Positions 62,851 to 64,000 of a DNA stretch of 64,000 nt are shown in pieces. The notes below the pieces were generated by a model. The model was not told the DNA's origin. It did no database searches and saw only the letters and a program-made list of their open reading frames with translations. Made by a program: the position numbers and the translations under genes. Position 1 is the first letter of the stretch. Each line of letters starts with the position of its first letter. This DNA comes from Pseudomonas subflava (GTDB lineage: Bacteria; Pseudomonadota; Gammaproteobacteria; Pseudomonadales; Pseudomonadaceae): NCBI RefSeq assembly GCF_023823685.1, contig NZ_JAMXBF010000003.1, positions 496,001-560,000 on the forward strand. The letters run 5' to 3'.

Positions 62851-64000
62851 GTGTTCGAACCCTGGCCCCGTACCCTCGCCCTGTCACTATCGCTGGCCTG
62901 CGCCAGCACTCTGGCTGTCGCCGAACAACGGCTGATCCGCTTCGACCTGCCCGCCGCCAGCCTGGCGCAGTCGCTCAACGCCATCGCCCGGCTGAGCGGC
63001 CAGGTGGTTTCCCTCGATCCGGCGTTGGTACAGGGCAAGCAAGCCCCGGCGATTAGCGGCGAGATGACCGCCGAACAGGCACTGCAACAAGCCTTGCAAG
63101 GCAGCGGCCTGGAGCTGCGCAGCACGCAGAGCGGTACCTACAGCGTGCAGCCCAAGGCCGACGGCGATGGCGCTCTGGAGCTGGGGACCACCACCATCAA
63201 TGGCAATGGGTTGGGGGGCGTCACCGAAGGCACCGGGTCACTGACCACCGCAGGGCCGGTGACCGCTGCGACCGGGCTTAACCTTTCACTGCGTGAAACG
63301 CCGCAGTCGGTCACGGTCATCACCCGCGAGCGCATGGAGCAACAGAATCTCAACTCCCTGGCCGAGGTCGCGGAGCAAGTACCCGGCGTGCACTTCAACT
63401 CGACCGGCACGCCAATCGGCGGCCGGACCTGGATGTATTCGCGCGGGTTCATCGTGAACAGCTATCAGGTTGATGGCGTCAACGTGCCATGGGAGACGAT
63501 GTCGGAATCCTCTCAATACGGGCATGGCGCACTGGATACCTCCATCTACGACTCCGTCACCGTGGTACGTGGCTCGACCGGCCTGATGACCGGAGCCGGT
63601 GAACCCAGTGCCTTGATGGCATTGACGCGCAAGAAGCCGACAAGCGAGCTGCAGACCACCCTGGAGGCCACCACCGGAAGTTGGGATCACTATCGCGGCA
63701 TGGCCGACGTGGGCGGGCCGCTCAACGAGTCCGGAACGCTGCGCGCACGCGTGGTGGGCGCCTACGACGAGGGCGATACCTGGGTCGACAGATACAGCAA
63801 TGAGCGCAGCATCTTCTACGGCGTGATAGAGGCAGACCTCAGCCTGGACACGCTGCTGACCGTCACCCTGGAACATGGCACTGCCGACAGCAAAGGCGCT
63901 CCCTGGGCAGCCGACTACGGCGCCTTCTTCTATTTCGCCGACGGGGAAACGCCCATTCCCCATGACGACTCCACCAGCATCGTGCCCGACTGGACTGATC
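62851..64000 (+). CDS. TonB-dependent transducing siderophore receptor, second system (3' end cut by window)
   Basis: Read by hand from the GTG at 62851, open to the window end (about 383 residues seen), with AGGAGA upstream. Signal MFEPWPRTLALSLSLACASTLAVA is followed by an STN domain (RFDLPAASLAQSLNAIARLSG to GTYSVQPK), then a plug with LSLRETPQSVTVITRERMEQQNLN and TVVRGSTGLMTGAGEPSALMALTRK, and the first barrel strands. The STN domain and the fecI-fecR genes upstream make it a signalling receptor. Third-position A/T seems higher after about 63200 than in the STN part. The ligand is not identifiable. Confidence 0.9.
   Translation, partial: MFEPWPRTLALSLSLACASTLAVAEQRLIRFDLPAASLAQSLNAIARLSGQVVSLDPALVQGKQAPAISGEMTAEQALQQALQGSGLELRSTQSGTYSVQPKADGDGALELGTTTINGNGLGGVTEGTGSLTTAGPVTAATGLNLSLRETPQSVTVITRERMEQQNLNSLAEVAEQVPGVHFNSTGTPIGGRTWMYSRGFIVNSYQVDGVNVPWETMSESSQYGHGALDTSIYDSVTVVRGSTGLMTGAGEPSALMALTRKKPTSELQTTLEATTGSWDHYRGMADVGGPLNESGTLRARVVGAYDEGDTWVDRYSNERSIFYGVIEADLSLDTLLTVTLEHGTADSKGAPWAADYGAFFYFADGETPIPHDDSTSIVPDWTD

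Overview
The window is a GC-rich, densely coded chromosome segment from a Pseudomonas-type gammaproteobacterium. The main grounds are gene order and family identity. Two blocks match, from memory of gene order only, the P. aeruginosa PAO1 neighbourhoods around PA5485-PA5505 (ampDh2, dgcH, dsbA, cc4, engB, polA, thrB, zur/znu, metNIQ) and PA0114-PA0059 (senC, cox cluster, carbonic anhydrase, PA0069-type radical SAM, prlC, osmC). No tRNA, rRNA, insertion sequence, prophage or CRISPR array was seen.

Layout. 1-5341: a minus-strand signalling operon (large hybrid histidine kinase with three receivers, CheR, receiver-less CheB running off the left edge) facing a single-domain response regulator. 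5413-16769: small lipoprotein and DUF1330 genes, a CSS-EAL phosphodiesterase, a lipoprotein amidase, MarC, a DASH-type photolyase family protein, then dsbA/EEP nuclease/DgcH diguanylate cyclase and two small c-type cytochromes, and engB. 16770-17166: the engB-polA intergenic region, holding a strong candidate for the ErsA/Spot 42-locus small RNA with an AlgU-like promoter. 17167-28558: polA, DUF2782, thrB, the Zur-controlled znuA / zur-znuC-znuB divergon, a coiled-coil exported protein and the metNIQ methionine importer. 28558-38461: a LysR/VOC pair, then the full aa3-type (caa3-like) cytochrome c oxidase assembly and structural cluster. 38835-45593: an uncharacterised gene, beta-carbonic anhydrase, a radical SAM gene with a LexA-like operator, YheV, PrlC, gamma-carbonic anhydrase and an unknown membrane protein.

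45598-56669 is the most system-like accessory block: one minus-strand run encoding FecI sigma, FecR anti-sigma, a TonB-dependent transducing siderophore receptor, DUF3649, a PepSY membrane protein, DUF3325, and a MacA/MacB/NodT tripartite exporter resembling PvdRT-OpmQ. Together they would sense a ferri-siderophore, import it, possibly reduce it in the periplasm, and export the iron-free ligand. A Fur-box-like palindrome lies before fecI. 56713-61080 holds stress and housekeeping genes (two DUF1161 paralogues, a lipoprotein peptidase, tandem lipoprotein paralogues, OsmC, a luciferase-like oxidoreductase, dodecin). 61311 to the right edge is a second FecI-FecR-receptor system, facing the opposite way and cut by the window end.

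The whole window reads as core genome with iron-acquisition accessory modules. The less expected items are the sRNA candidate, the recycling module, the LexA operator, a 13-copy hexamer inside dgcH, a His-rich tail on ZnuC, and a second CxxxC protein in the cox assembly operon.
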